A DNA stretch of 64,000 bases from the NCBI GenBank assembly GCA_000613465.1, contig BAJA01000022.1, positions 23,591 through 87,590 of the forward strand. The letters run 5' to 3'. The DNA is from Bacteroides nordii WAL 11050 = JCM 12987. GTDB taxonomy: Bacteria; Bacteroidota; Bacteroidia; Bacteroidales; Bacteroidaceae. The position numbers and the translations under genes are program-made. Numbering within the stretch: position 1 is the stretch's first letter; the number at the start of each line of letters is the position of its first letter. The notes beneath the pieces are model-generated. The model made no database searches. It was not told where the DNA came from and saw only the letters and a list, made by a program, of their open reading frames with translations. Positions 1-7,091 of the stretch are shown in pieces.

Positions 1-595
1 CGATATAGTTTCTCTTGATGAACTTGGTGAAGGCCGTGTTTGCTTCCGTTTTCTGCATGGAAAGCATTTCGCTCATGGGGCTGTCACTGGCTTCCAGTTC
101 CAGTTCCCAATAGACGAGGCGGCGATAAAGCTCCACCCAATCATCGGCAGTGAGAGAGTCATTGATCTGCATGACTATCTTGCCGAAGTTCTGCTGATAG
201 GCTGTTTGCGCTACTTCGGAAACAATGTCACGGCGGTGCAGATTCTTCTTTAACGAAAGAAGTATCTGATTGGGGTTGACGGGTTTGATCAGGTAGTCGG
301 CTATCTTGCTGCCGATAGCCATATCCATGATATTCTCTTCTTCGCTTTTGGTTATCATGATAACCGGTACGGTCGGAGAGATATCTTTGATCTGTGCCAG
401 CGTTTCAAGGCCGCTGATGCCGGGCATATTCTCATCAAGGAAGATGAGATCATAGTCCGTTTCACGGCAACGGTCGAGGGCATCCTGTCCGTTACTGACG
501 GTATGTACCTCGTAGCCTTTCGACTCGAGGAAAAGGATATGGGGACGGAGAAGGTCTATCTCGTCGTCTACCCAGAGTAATCGGTCATTCTTCAT
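1..595 (-). CDS. porX: PorX-like response regulator, 3' end beyond window
   Basis: Two-component response regulator. Translating the minus strand from the ATG at 595 gives 198 codons open to the window edge. The receiver domain is complete: acidic pair VDDE at residues 9-12, phospho-acceptor Asp in IFLDENMPG (about residue 54), Thr in MITKSEE (about 82) and Lys in YLIKPVNP (about 104). An all-helical segment follows (WVELYRRLVYWELELEA). In PorX of other Bacteroidetes this layout is followed by a PglZ-type C-terminal domain, here off the window. PorX regulates the type IX secretion system in Porphyromonas, and a second Por homologue (PorW) lies just upstream on the same strand, about 160 bp away. 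The role in an organism without confirmed T9SS genes is inference. Identity as a receiver protein is certain; the PorX name is likely. Confidence 0.85.
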   Translation of the reverse strand, partial: MKNDRLLWVDDEIDLLRPHILFLESKGYEVHTVSNGQDALDRCRETDYDLIFLDENMPGISGLETLAQIKDISPTVPVIMITKSEEENIMDMAIGSKIADYLIKPVNPNQILLSLKKNLHRRDIVSEVAQTAYQQNFGKIVMQINDSLTADDWVELYRRLVYWELELEASDSPMSEMLSMQKTEANTAFTKFIKRNYI

Positions 596-610
596 CTTGA
601 TATCTAGACA

Positions 611-646
611 TTTACTATTTAGCTATTTACTATTTACTATTTACTA
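611..646. repeat. 7-bp tandem repeat in the porX leader
   Basis: The unit TTTACTA occurs at 611, 626, 633 and 640, with one 8-bp variant (TTTAGCTA) at 618. It lies 16-51 bp upstream of the porX start (595, minus), in the leader. Copy number could vary by slippage and would change leader length, not reading frame. Confidence 0.7.
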
Positions 647-692
647 TTTGGCTGCGCAGTTATTATTGCTATTATTATTCCGCTACCATTGT

Positions 693-754
693 CTGTCGCA
701 CCTCCCCGTGCGGGAAGCACCGCCTGTCGAACCTCCCCGCGCGGGAAGCGCCGC
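693..754. repeat. Two tandem 31-bp REP-like palindromic units
   Basis: Units 693-723 and 724-754 are back to back and differ at only a few positions. Each carries a GC-rich near-palindrome (CCTCCCCGCGCGGGAAG in the second). They begin directly next to the porW stop codon (755-757, minus). Related copies lie inside porW at 2035-2065, 2098-2128 and 2861-2890, which suggests a small dispersed element rather than a porW terminator. Confidence 0.7.
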
Positions 755-3700
755 CTAGAAGTAGTTGGTGCCGGGGGATTGTTGTATCTCTTCGCCTTCG
801 TCCTCTTCTGCCGGGGTGGTTTCATCGACGGGTGGAAGGTTCAGTAAGGGTTCATCCAGTGTACTTCCATCGATGGGTACTTCTTCCTCCGTCGGATAAG
901 GATCGAACGTCTTCTTATAGAACACATCATAATCGTCGAAACTATAGAATTGGTTCATCAGTTCATAATTGGTTTCTGAGATAAGGACAGCCCTCATTCC
1001 GCTGAGACGTTCGTTCATATGCGGATCAGCGTAAAGTTGGCGTTGGTAATACTGTGCCTCCTCATAGTTGGCAAATGAACGGATGACGAGTCGTCCGATA
1101 CCCCGGTCGTGGGAGAAGGAGAGGTCAAAGTTCTTCACCATGAAGGATGAGAAGTTGTAACGGGCTACTTCGTAAAGCAGTTGGTTCTCGTTTACTTTTC
1201 CTTCTTCGTAGGCCAGTATGAATAAGTAAGGCGTATTCCGTTCGGCAGTAAAGACGTGCGTACTGTCCATTCCGGCTATACGCGTACTGTCTGCCAGGCC
1301 TTCCGCACTTCTGCGCGACCAGATACTACCAAAGGAGATACTGCCTTCTGCCAGCAGACGTCCTTCCTGTACCCCTTTCAGGATGTGGGCGGCAAGATCG
1401 GTGATCTCATTTTCCGGGTACTGTTGCACAAGCTCCTTCAGTTCAGCCAGGAATTGCTTCTGATCCCCTACCTGCAAGGCACTTACAGCATGCAGGAACA
1501 TAAATTTCGGACGATGCTGTCCCATTGGATATTTGTTGAAAGAGTACTCCGCATTGGCCACTACCTGTTTGTAATTGCCTGCCATGTATTCCTTATAAGT
1601 ATTGGCATAAAGCGAATCTTCCAGGTGCTTGCCATGTACGGCGATGTAGGCAAAGTCAGGATCGGCGAGCATCTTGGCATACTTACTATCCGGGAAACGG
1701 TCTATAAGTTCCTGCTTGTAAATGTTGGCATCTGCCATGCGATCCATACGTCCGAGCATGAGGTAAAGATTATAGTATGCCACATCCAGTTGGCCGAAGT
1801 CCGGGAAGTTATGAACCAACCGTCCGAGGGAATGCTCAGCGCGAGGGAAGTTCTCCATTCTGTCTTTGAATATCATTCCCATGTTGAACAGACCGTCTGA
1901 CAAGATCTCGTTAGAGGCAGCCATTGCTTCCTCCGTCAATGGAATCTGTTGCAGGTAGAAGATCGGATTCTTTTCGTCGATGGCAGCGGTAGAAGTCGTA
2001 TCGGCAGGAAGCTGAGAATCATTCTCTTTATTGCCTGCCGCATCTCCCTGTATAGGAAGCGTCGCATCATCACCTGCCGCATCTTTATTATCATCGCCTG
2101 CCGCATCTCCCTGCGCGGGAAGCGCTTCATCGTAGTTGACCGGCTCGAAATCGTCCAGGGCAACCACTGTTTTGTTTCTCCGCCGCCAGTTATCTTCCAG
2201 TTTGCGTCGTCCCCACAGCCGTTGGAAGTCAGCTTTACCTTGTGTTACTGCTTGCGAATTATAGAAATACCAGGAGTCATCTCCCGTAGGTATTGTAGGT
2301 TGCGTTGTAGTAGGTTGTTGTGGGGCATTGGCGGCATTTTCGGCAGCAATAGACTCACGCAATGCATCCCGTTCAGCCTCTTTTGCCAGCCGTTTCGCCT
2401 CCTCTTCTTTCCGGATGACACGGGCTATCAATGTGTCGATCACCACCATCCGTGCGGCACTATCCAGTGATGCCAGATGTTGCAGGCTGTCCTGCAACTC
2501 CACAGCAGTAGAGTAGGGCACCAATTCGTCCAGTATTTCAGAACGCTTTGTGATCTCTTCATATTGCGCATGCGTCTTCTCCAGCAACCCGATAGCGTCG
2601 GAGTAAGCGGTTTGTGCTTCCACATACCGCCCCATCTCCCAGCAGAGGTTGCCCAGCGTGAGTTGCAGAATCCCTTTCTCCACCCCTCCGCGTGTACTCT
2701 TCTCTACTCCTAAGTCATATTCCTTAATCGCCTGTACCGTATCCCCCACCGCCAGGTAAATATTCCCCAGTGCATAATAAATCTGATCCAGGTAATCCTT
2801 ATTCTTATCACTCCGCGTCATGCGTCGCAGCTTATCCGTCGCCTTCTTTATTTCCGCCGCCTGACGCACCTCCCGGCCGGGAAGGCCTCTGTTTGACGGA
2901 TACGTGCATTTAGCTCCATTTCGTAGGGAGGGCTCATTTTGATAACCTTTCCGTAAGCCTGATAGGCTTTGGCGGGATCTTGCAGAAGCTGGTATACTTG
3001 TCCCAGGAGATAGTATTGGCGCGCTTCTGCCGCTTATTCTTTTCATTTTTGATAGTAGTAAGCAGATGCGGGATTGCTTCCCGGTAGCGTTGGCTACCCA
3101 GCAGATAATGCCCGTAAGTTCGTGAATAGGCAGGAGCGAGGTATAGGGCAGGCTGTCGTTATTTACTTTTAGAAGAACATCTTCTGCATCATAATACCAT
3201 CCCATCTGTGTATAACACTGGGCAAGCCAGATACGCGCTTCTGCTGTAATTTTAGGTTGACCGGTATATAGGCGCGCAATGTATGAGAAAGTTGCAGCCG
3301 CTTCGGGAAAGTCTCCTTTCTGAAACTGTGCTTTCCCCATTAACATCCAGGCCTTGTGCAGGAAAGGGTTGAATTCCCGGCGTGCCAGCCATTGTTTGTA
3401 CTCTTCCGTGTAGCGTTTACCCTGTTTGCGTTGAGGCTTCCGTTTGATGGAATGTACTGCGATAGCCTTCTGGGATTTTTCTATAGCCCGTTCAAAATCA
3501 CCACTGCCGGTTCCCACAGTTGATTTATTGCCAATAGGATAGAGTGGGATCATCTCCATATAGTTGTCCTTGTTGCCCTGTTCAATGGCTTTGCATCCCG
3601 ATTTGTATGCTTCATTTCCGTTAAAGTACACGTTATACCGGGTAGTCATTGCATGATAAAAACGGCTTCCCGCTGTGTTCTTCTTGGTAGAACAGCCGGT

Positions 3701-3859
3701 AAATAATATACCAATGATAAATAATGTACCAATGTGCCAATGTGCCAATGTGCCCATTACCTTACGGATCATAGTACGACCCATTGCCTTGCGGATCATG
3801 GCGCAGCCAATTGTCACATTGTCACATCGGCACATTGGCACATTATTCACATGATTCAT
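755..3859 (-). CDS. porW: PorW-like tetratricopeptide lipoprotein with three internal frame changes
   Basis: Large TPR lipoprotein resembling PorW/SprE, an envelope component tied to type IX secretion and gliding. The signal is lipoprotein-like: a hydrophobic stretch ends in FTGCSTKK, and TPR-rich sequence follows. The ATG at 3859 overlaps the permease stop as ATGA, but it gives a 56-residue leader before the lipobox Cys. ATGs at 3772 (MIRKVMGTL) or 3757 give normal signal lengths and are more likely for the protein. Around 3139 and 3025 the homologous reading (YGHYLLGSQRYREA, then YYLLGQVYQLL) moves out of frame by one missing base each time. A third shift inside a REP-like unit near 2880 restores the frame, so the ORF stays open although about 85 residues are miscoded. 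Two further REP-like copies encode LPAQGDAAG and LPIQGDAAG. The C-terminus is acidic. The protein identity is fairly sure; the frame errors may be sequencing error. Confidence 0.8.
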   Translation of the reverse strand: MNHVNNVPMCRCDNVTIGCAMIRKAMGRTMIRKVMGTLAHWHIGTLFIIGILFTGCSTKKNTAGSRFYHAMTTRYNVYFNGNEAYKSGCKAIEQGNKDNYMEMIPLYPIGNKSTVGTGSGDFERAIEKSQKAIAVHSIKRKPQRKQGKRYTEEYKQWLARREFNPFLHKAWMLMGKAQFQKGDFPEAAATFSYIARLYTGQPKITAEARIWLAQCYTQMGWYYDAEDVLLKVNNDSLPYTSLLPIHELTGIICWVANATGKQSRICLLLSKMKRISGRSAPILSPGTSIPASARSRQSLSGLRKGYQNEPSLRNGAKCTYPSNRGLPGREVRQAAEIKKATDKLRRMTRSDKNKDYLDQIYYALGNIYLAVGDTVQAIKEYDLGVEKSTRGGVEKGILQLTLGNLCWEMGRYVEAQTAYSDAIGLLEKTHAQYEEITKRSEILDELVPYSTAVELQDSLQHLASLDSAARMVVIDTLIARVIRKEEEAKRLAKEAERDALRESIAAENAANAPQQPTTTQPTIPTGDDSWYFYNSQAVTQGKADFQRLWGRRKLEDNWRRRNKTVVALDDFEPVNYDEALPAQGDAAGDDNKDAAGDDATLPIQGDAAGNKENDSQLPADTTSTAAIDEKNPIFYLQQIPLTEEAMAASNEILSDGLFNMGMIFKDRMENFPRAEHSLGRLVHNFPDFGQLDVAYYNLYLMLGRMDRMADANIYKQELIDRFPDSKYAKMLADPDFAYIAVHGKHLEDSLYANTYKEYMAGNYKQVVANAEYSFNKYPMGQHRPKFMFLHAVSALQVGDQKQFLAELKELVQQYPENEITDLAAHILKGVQEGRLLAEGSISFGSIWSRRSAEGLADSTRIAGMDSTHVFTAERNTPYLFILAYEEGKVNENQLLYEVARYNFSSFMVKNFDLSFSHDRGIGRLVIRSFANYEEAQYYQRQLYADPHMNERLSGMRAVLISETNYELMNQFYSFDDYDVFYKKTFDPYPTEEEVPIDGSTLDEPLLNLPPVDETTPAEEDEGEEIQQSPGTNYF
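2035..2128. repeat. REP-like 31-bp units inside porW (two full, one degenerate)
   Basis: Full units lie at 2035-2065 and 2098-2128, with a decayed one from 2074 that keeps only CTGCCGCATCT. They match the tandem pair after porW. Here they are read as LP(A/I)QGDAAG in the porW frame, whereas the copy at 2861 is read in another frame (LPGREVRQA). Confidence 0.65.
2861..2890. repeat. REP-like unit inside porW, 30 bp, at a frame change
   Basis: This copy contains the perfect palindrome TCCCGGCCGGGA. It is one base shorter than the 31-bp units elsewhere, and the porW frame is restored exactly here. Either the base was lost in this copy or the inserted unit itself changes frame. Confidence 0.6.
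3723..3855. repeat. 8-bp tandem repeats flanking the porW start and signal region
   Basis: AATGTGCC-type octamers occur four times at 3723-3754. Inverted octamers (GTCACATT, GTCACATC, GGCACATT, GGCACATT, ATTCACAT) occur at 3816-3855. Between them a 16-bp duplication (CCTTACGGATCATAGT-like) appears twice. The unit length is not a multiple of three, so copy-number change would shift which upstream ATG is in frame with porW. Confidence 0.75.
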
Positions 3860-4647
3860 CTTTTTATCACTTTGCATACGGCATAAATTAGGATGGATAC
3901 AAATATGATGGAGGCTCCCGAAGGTACTTTCCAGTGATAAGAAACGAACAATCCACCCAGGCATCCTAAAAAACCGATGCCGATAGACAACCAGATGATC
4001 CGTTTAAAGCTATAAGTGAACAGATTGGCGGTCATTTGCGGAATGGTAAGTAATGAGATAGCCAATACAATACCGACCATGCGCAGGCAAGAAACAATTG
4101 TCAGTGCTATGAACATCATCAGCAAATACTCAAATACTGCTACGGGAATTCCCTGGGAGCGGGCAAATTCGCGGTCGAATGCTACATAGATAATAGGATG
4201 GATGAACAGGCAGAAGAAGATGATAAGCACTATAGCCAGTAATCCTAGCATTAGCAAGTCCCCTCTTGTGATGGTCAGGATATTGCCAAACAAATAGGCT
4301 GATAAATCCGGAGCAAATCCGGGTGAGAGAAAACTGAACATAATACCCAATGCCATTCCGAGTGTCCAGAATACTGCAATGGCAGAGTCTTCACGCATAT
4401 CTTTTCGCTTACTGAGCCACTCAACTCCGAAAGCCGATAATACCGAAAACACGGCAGCCGAAAGAATGGGCGATATACCTGCAAATAACCCCAGGCCGAT
4501 ACCACCGAATGAGGCATGTGTAATTCCTCCGCTGATAAACACCAGTCGGCGCGTCACTATGTAAGTGCCGATAATACCGCAGGCTATGCTGGCCAACAGG
4601 CTACCCAGGAGGGCATGTTGAAAAAAGGTATATTGTAACAGATCCAT
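3856..4647 (-). CDS. ABC-3 family metal transporter permease (ZnuB/MntB type)
   Basis: Integral membrane permease of the ABC-3 family, which imports Zn2+, Mn2+ or Fe2+ together with an ATPase and a binding protein. At 263 residues it is the usual length. Hydrophobic segments run throughout, with family signatures early (VFISGGITHASFGGIG, about residues 32-48) and late (MVGIVLAISLLTIPQMTA). The start overlaps nothing; the stop overlaps the possible porW start by 4 bp (ATGA), and a small membrane protein lies 56 bp upstream. No ATPase or binding protein is in the window, so partners must be encoded elsewhere. Metal specificity cannot be read from sequence; the His-rich TonB operon at 6.7 kb makes zinc plausible but is not proof. 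Confidence 0.9.
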   Translation of the reverse strand: MDLLQYTFFQHALLGSLLASIACGIIGTYIVTRRLVFISGGITHASFGGIGLGLFAGISPILSAAVFSVLSAFGVEWLSKRKDMREDSAIAVFWTLGMALGIMFSFLSPGFAPDLSAYLFGNILTITRGDLLMLGLLAIVLIIFFCLFIHPIIYVAFDREFARSQGIPVAVFEYLLMMFIALTIVSCLRMVGIVLAISLLTIPQMTANLFTYSFKRIIWLSIGIGFLGCLGGLFVSYHWKVPSGASIIFVSILIYAVCKVIKR

Positions 4648-4703
4648 TCAGATACTTAACTTACTAATTATTAATAACGGCAGAAAGGTACTACTTATTA
4701 TAA

Positions 4704-5126
4704 TCAGGGATGCATTCTCCGTTCTCCGATGATGAGGAATACCTCGTCTTTCAGATTATCGGGCAGGTTGATACCTCTTAGTTGCAGGCTACGAACCCAA
4801 CCGGCTACATCTGTTTCCTGCATCGTATAGAATACATCACGAAACATTTCCATTTCTTCCTCCGTGTATGTTTCCGGTGCCCGGCCAATGAATTGATCCA
4901 GTTCCTCATCATCATAATACTCTATCTCCTTACTGACGGCAGCCAGCAAGCTGTCTTTTTCGCAGACTTCATGTTGTCCGCAACATTCTACGTCTGCTTC
5001 TTTCACTTCGGGAAAGCTTTCCAACTCTCCGTTTTCTATCTTTTTCTGCAACCTTCTGTTGCGGATGTGTCCGGCAATTAATGCTACGAGGGTGAGTAGC
5101 AACAGACTTACGATCAGTATCCACAT
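4704..5126 (-). CDS. Small membrane-anchored protein of unknown function
   Basis: 140 residues with one N-terminal transmembrane helix (residues 2-20, WILIVSLLLLTLVALIAG), followed by a basic stop-transfer (RNRRLQKK) and an acidic cytoplasmic domain. A CCGQHEVC segment at about residues 48-55 could hold a metal, and YYDDEELDQF resembles a conserved acidic helix. It is the first gene of an apparent three-gene run with the metal permease and porW, behind a Bacteroides-type promoter at 5149-5157. I do not recognise a characterised family; the cysteine motif next to a metal permease is suggestive only. Confidence 0.75.
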   Translation of the reverse strand: MWILIVSLLLLTLVALIAGHIRNRRLQKKIENGELESFPEVKEADVECCGQHEVCEKDSLLAAVSKEIEYYDDEELDQFIGRAPETYTEEEMEMFRDVFYTMQETDVAGWVRSLQLRGINLPDNLKDEVFLIIGERRMHP

Positions 5127-5148
5127 AATTCTAAATCTCTCATTTTGT

Positions 5149-5157
5149 GCAAAGGTA
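5149..5157 (-). promoter_or_regulatory. Bacteroides-type -7 element upstream of the 5126 gene
   Basis: On the minus strand this reads TACCTTTGC, a full match to TAnnTTTGC. It sits 23 bp upstream of the start at 5126. Confidence 0.6.
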
Positions 5158-5234
5158 CTGATTTATTTACCACAGAGTATACAGATTAACACAGATTATA
5201 GAGAAATGAAAATATGGGATAACCTTATAAGGTT

Positions 5235-6470
5235 TCATTCTTTATTGTCTATTTGGAAACCTGCCTGTTGTAGATGCTCCCAATAAGCGGGATAAGATTT
5301 GGAAACAACCTGTGGCTCTGCAATGCGCATTTCCGGAAAGCGGAGTGCTGCCGGAGCAAAAGCCATTGCCATCCGATGGTCCTCGTACGTTTGTATTACG
5401 GGCTGTGCTTCGGGCTGACAGCGTTCACCGTCCCAAATCAATATGCTGTCTTGTGCATCCTGAAGTAGATATCCTAATTTCCGGAGTTCTGCTTTTAACG
5501 CAAAAATGCGGTCAGTTTCTTTTATCTTGAGGCTTTGCAATCCTGTGAATCGGAACGGAATGCCCAGCAGGCAACAGGTCACAGCAAAGGTTTGCGCCAG
5601 GTCGGGAATATCAACGAAGTCTTCGTTTAGCTGTTCGACAAGTCTGTTGCTCTTTTTGAGAAGTACACCTTCATGAGTAAATTCAGTTGTTATGCCCAGG
5701 CGTGAAAATACTTCGGCTCCGCGACTGTCTCCCTGATAACTGTTACGGAACAACCCCATGAGTTCTATTTCTGCCTGCTCGGATAAGGCAGCTATCTGAT
5801 ACCAGTAGGAAGCGGCACTCCAGTCACTCTCTACCATAAAGGATACCGGAGTATAAGGTTTCGGAGCTACCTCGATACTGTTTTCCGAAGTCCAGGCGGC
5901 TTTTGCACCAAACTCTTTCATCAGTTGTAATGTAAGGTTGATGTACGGGAGAGAGATGATTTCACCGGTAAGATGCAGGCGTAATCCATTTTTCAGAACC
6001 GGACCGATCATCAGCAAGGCGGAAATATACTGTGAACTGACATTGCCTTTCAGGGTTAGTTCGTTGCCTTTTAGTTCAGTTCCATGAATACGTAAAGGAG
6101 GAAAACCTTCCTTACCGGCATATTCTATTTGTGCACCCAGTTCACGGAGTGCATTGACCAGTATTTGTATCGGACGTTGTTGCATCCGCTCCGTTCCGGT
6201 GAGAATATGTGTGCCTTGTACAGTGCTTAGGTATGCGGTAAGAAAACGCATCGCTGTTCCGGCAGCCATGATGTCTATGGTTTCGTTATTCTCTGCCAGT
6301 GCTTTGATCATTACTAATGTATCATCGCAGTCGGACAGATTGCATGGAGGAGTTGTCCCCCGGGCCAGTGCATTAATGATGAGTGCACGGTTACTGATAC
6401 TTTTGGAAGCGGGGAGTTGTATAGTGGACTTCACTACAGAGGGAGCTGATAGTTTGTAACGCATGGTCAT
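5235..6470 (-). CDS. aroA: 3-phosphoshikimate 1-carboxyvinyltransferase (EPSP synthase)
   Basis: Joins phosphoenolpyruvate to shikimate-3-phosphate in the cytoplasm, the sixth step of chorismate synthesis. The 411-residue length fits. Visible signatures are the N-terminal substrate loop LPASKSISNRALI (about residues 19-31), GTAMRFL (about 71-77), VESDWSAASYW (mid-protein), LKIKETDRIFAL and the C-terminal YEDHRMAMAF. The second Met (RYKLSAPS) could also be the start. A minus-strand -7 box TATTTTTGC (6496-6504) precedes it. aroB of the same pathway is at 14-15 kb, not linked in an operon. Confidence 0.97.
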   Translation of the reverse strand: MTMRYKLSAPSVVKSTIQLPASKSISNRALIINALARGTTPPCNLSDCDDTLVMIKALAENNETIDIMAAGTAMRFLTAYLSTVQGTHILTGTERMQQRPIQILVNALRELGAQIEYAGKEGFPPLRIHGTELKGNELTLKGNVSSQYISALLMIGPVLKNGLRLHLTGEIISLPYINLTLQLMKEFGAKAAWTSENSIEVAPKPYTPVSFMVESDWSAASYWYQIAALSEQAEIELMGLFRNSYQGDSRGAEVFSRLGITTEFTHEGVLLKKSNRLVEQLNEDFVDIPDLAQTFAVTCCLLGIPFRFTGLQSLKIKETDRIFALKAELRKLGYLLQDAQDSILIWDGERCQPEAQPVIQTYEDHRMAMAFAPAALRFPEMRIAEPQVVSKSYPAYWEHLQQAGFQIDNKE

Positions 6471-6495
6471 AATTCGAATAGTGATTAATATAGCT

Positions 6496-6504
6496 GCAAA
6501 AATA
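6496..6504 (-). promoter_or_regulatory. Bacteroides-type -7 element for aroA
   Basis: Minus-strand TATTTTTGC matches TAnnTTTGC and lies 25 bp upstream of the aroA start at 6470. Confidence 0.5.
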
Positions 6505-6595
6505 AGGATTTATTTTTGCATAATTCAACTATCAGGGTAGCAGATGTATTAATATACCTATCTATTGGTAAAATAAGACCTGTATTATGAAAAGA

Positions 6596-6614
6596 TATGC
6601 AATATAGTTGCATA
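6596..6614. promoter_or_regulatory. Palindromic operator (TATGCAA-N5-TTGCATA), possible metalloregulator site
   Basis: A perfect 7-bp inverted repeat with a 5-bp AT-rich centre, 19 bp in all. The size and AT-rich symmetry are typical of Fur/Zur-family boxes. The right arm (TTGC at 6608) coincides with the expected -33 position of the promoter at 6631-6639, so a bound repressor would block RNA polymerase. Which regulator binds is inference. Confidence 0.55.
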
Positions 6615-6639
6615 TATAGAGGTGGATACATACCTTTGC
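6608..6639 (+). promoter_or_regulatory. Promoter of the metal-uptake-like operon
   Basis: The -7 box TACCTTTGC (6631-6639) matches the Bacteroides consensus, and TTGC at 6608 lies 19 bp upstream as -33. The first gene begins at 6717. Confidence 0.65.
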
Positions 6640-6672
6640 GCCATTCCTTTATTGATGTATTTATAACCCTAT

Positions 6673-6707
6673 AACTTAAAAACTCAAAAACTTATCAACT
6701 TAAAAAC
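6673..6707. repeat. 8-bp tandem repeat in the leader of the TonB operon
   Basis: AACTTAAA, AACTCAAA, AACTTATC and AACTTAAA follow each other at 6673, 6681, 6689 and 6697. The array ends about 10 bp before the GTG start at 6717 and covers the ribosome-binding region. Confidence 0.6.
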
Positions 6708-6716
6708 AAAGACCCG

Positions 6717-7046
6717 GTGAAGAGGAATATTAGAAAAAGAGTCTGTATTTCATGGTTGTTGCTTGCAACATTCATGCCTTTCTTTGTGGTGAAGGCACTC
6801 CATCACCACGGGGGAGATAATGCTGTATCTTCTTCTTGTTCGGACACTCATCATTCTCATAACTCCCATAATGCTTGTGACGACTGTCTTATCTGCCAAT
6901 TCTCTCTTTCTCTTTTTACGGAAGCCATATCATTTGATTTTACCCTTATATTACCGCTCATTTCCTATGAGCGTGTTACTTACCCCGAAAAGATAGCTTA
7001 CACGCTTTCTTATTCCCATTATTTGCGTGCACCTCCGATAGCATAA
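6717..7046 (+). CDS. Small His/Cys-rich membrane-anchored protein
   Basis: 109 residues starting at a GTG. A hydrophobic N-terminus (about residues 10-27, CISWLLLATFMPFFVVKA) acts as signal or anchor. It is followed by a metal-ligand-rich segment: HHHGG at about 29, HHSHNSHNACDDCLIC at about 45-60. A second hydrophobic stretch lies at about 62-83. The His and Cys pattern suggests binding of zinc, copper or another metal at the periplasmic face. It is first in an operon with a TonB receptor (45 bp downstream) and a His-rich lipoprotein. GTG is chosen because no other start keeps the hydrophobic N-terminus. Similar small proteins precede TonB receptors in other Bacteroidetes; no exact function is known to me. 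Confidence 0.75.
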   Translation: MKRNIRKRVCISWLLLATFMPFFVVKALHHHGGDNAVSSSCSDTHHSHNSHNACDDCLICQFSLSLFTEAISFDFTLILPLISYERVTYPEKIAYTLSYSHYLRAPPIA

Positions 7047-7091
7047 CTATCTATATTATCTTTTCACAGTATTATAAACAATAAATTGTAA

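Noticed and set aside
1256..2470. Long plus-strand ORFs opposite porW (214 and 173 residues)
   Set aside because: They are antisense to a TPR protein in a high-GC stretch and have no recognisable domain.
755..3859. Programmed frameshifting in porW
   Set aside because: No slippery sequence with a pseudoknot is seen at the three points, and the pattern matches the single-base losses elsewhere.
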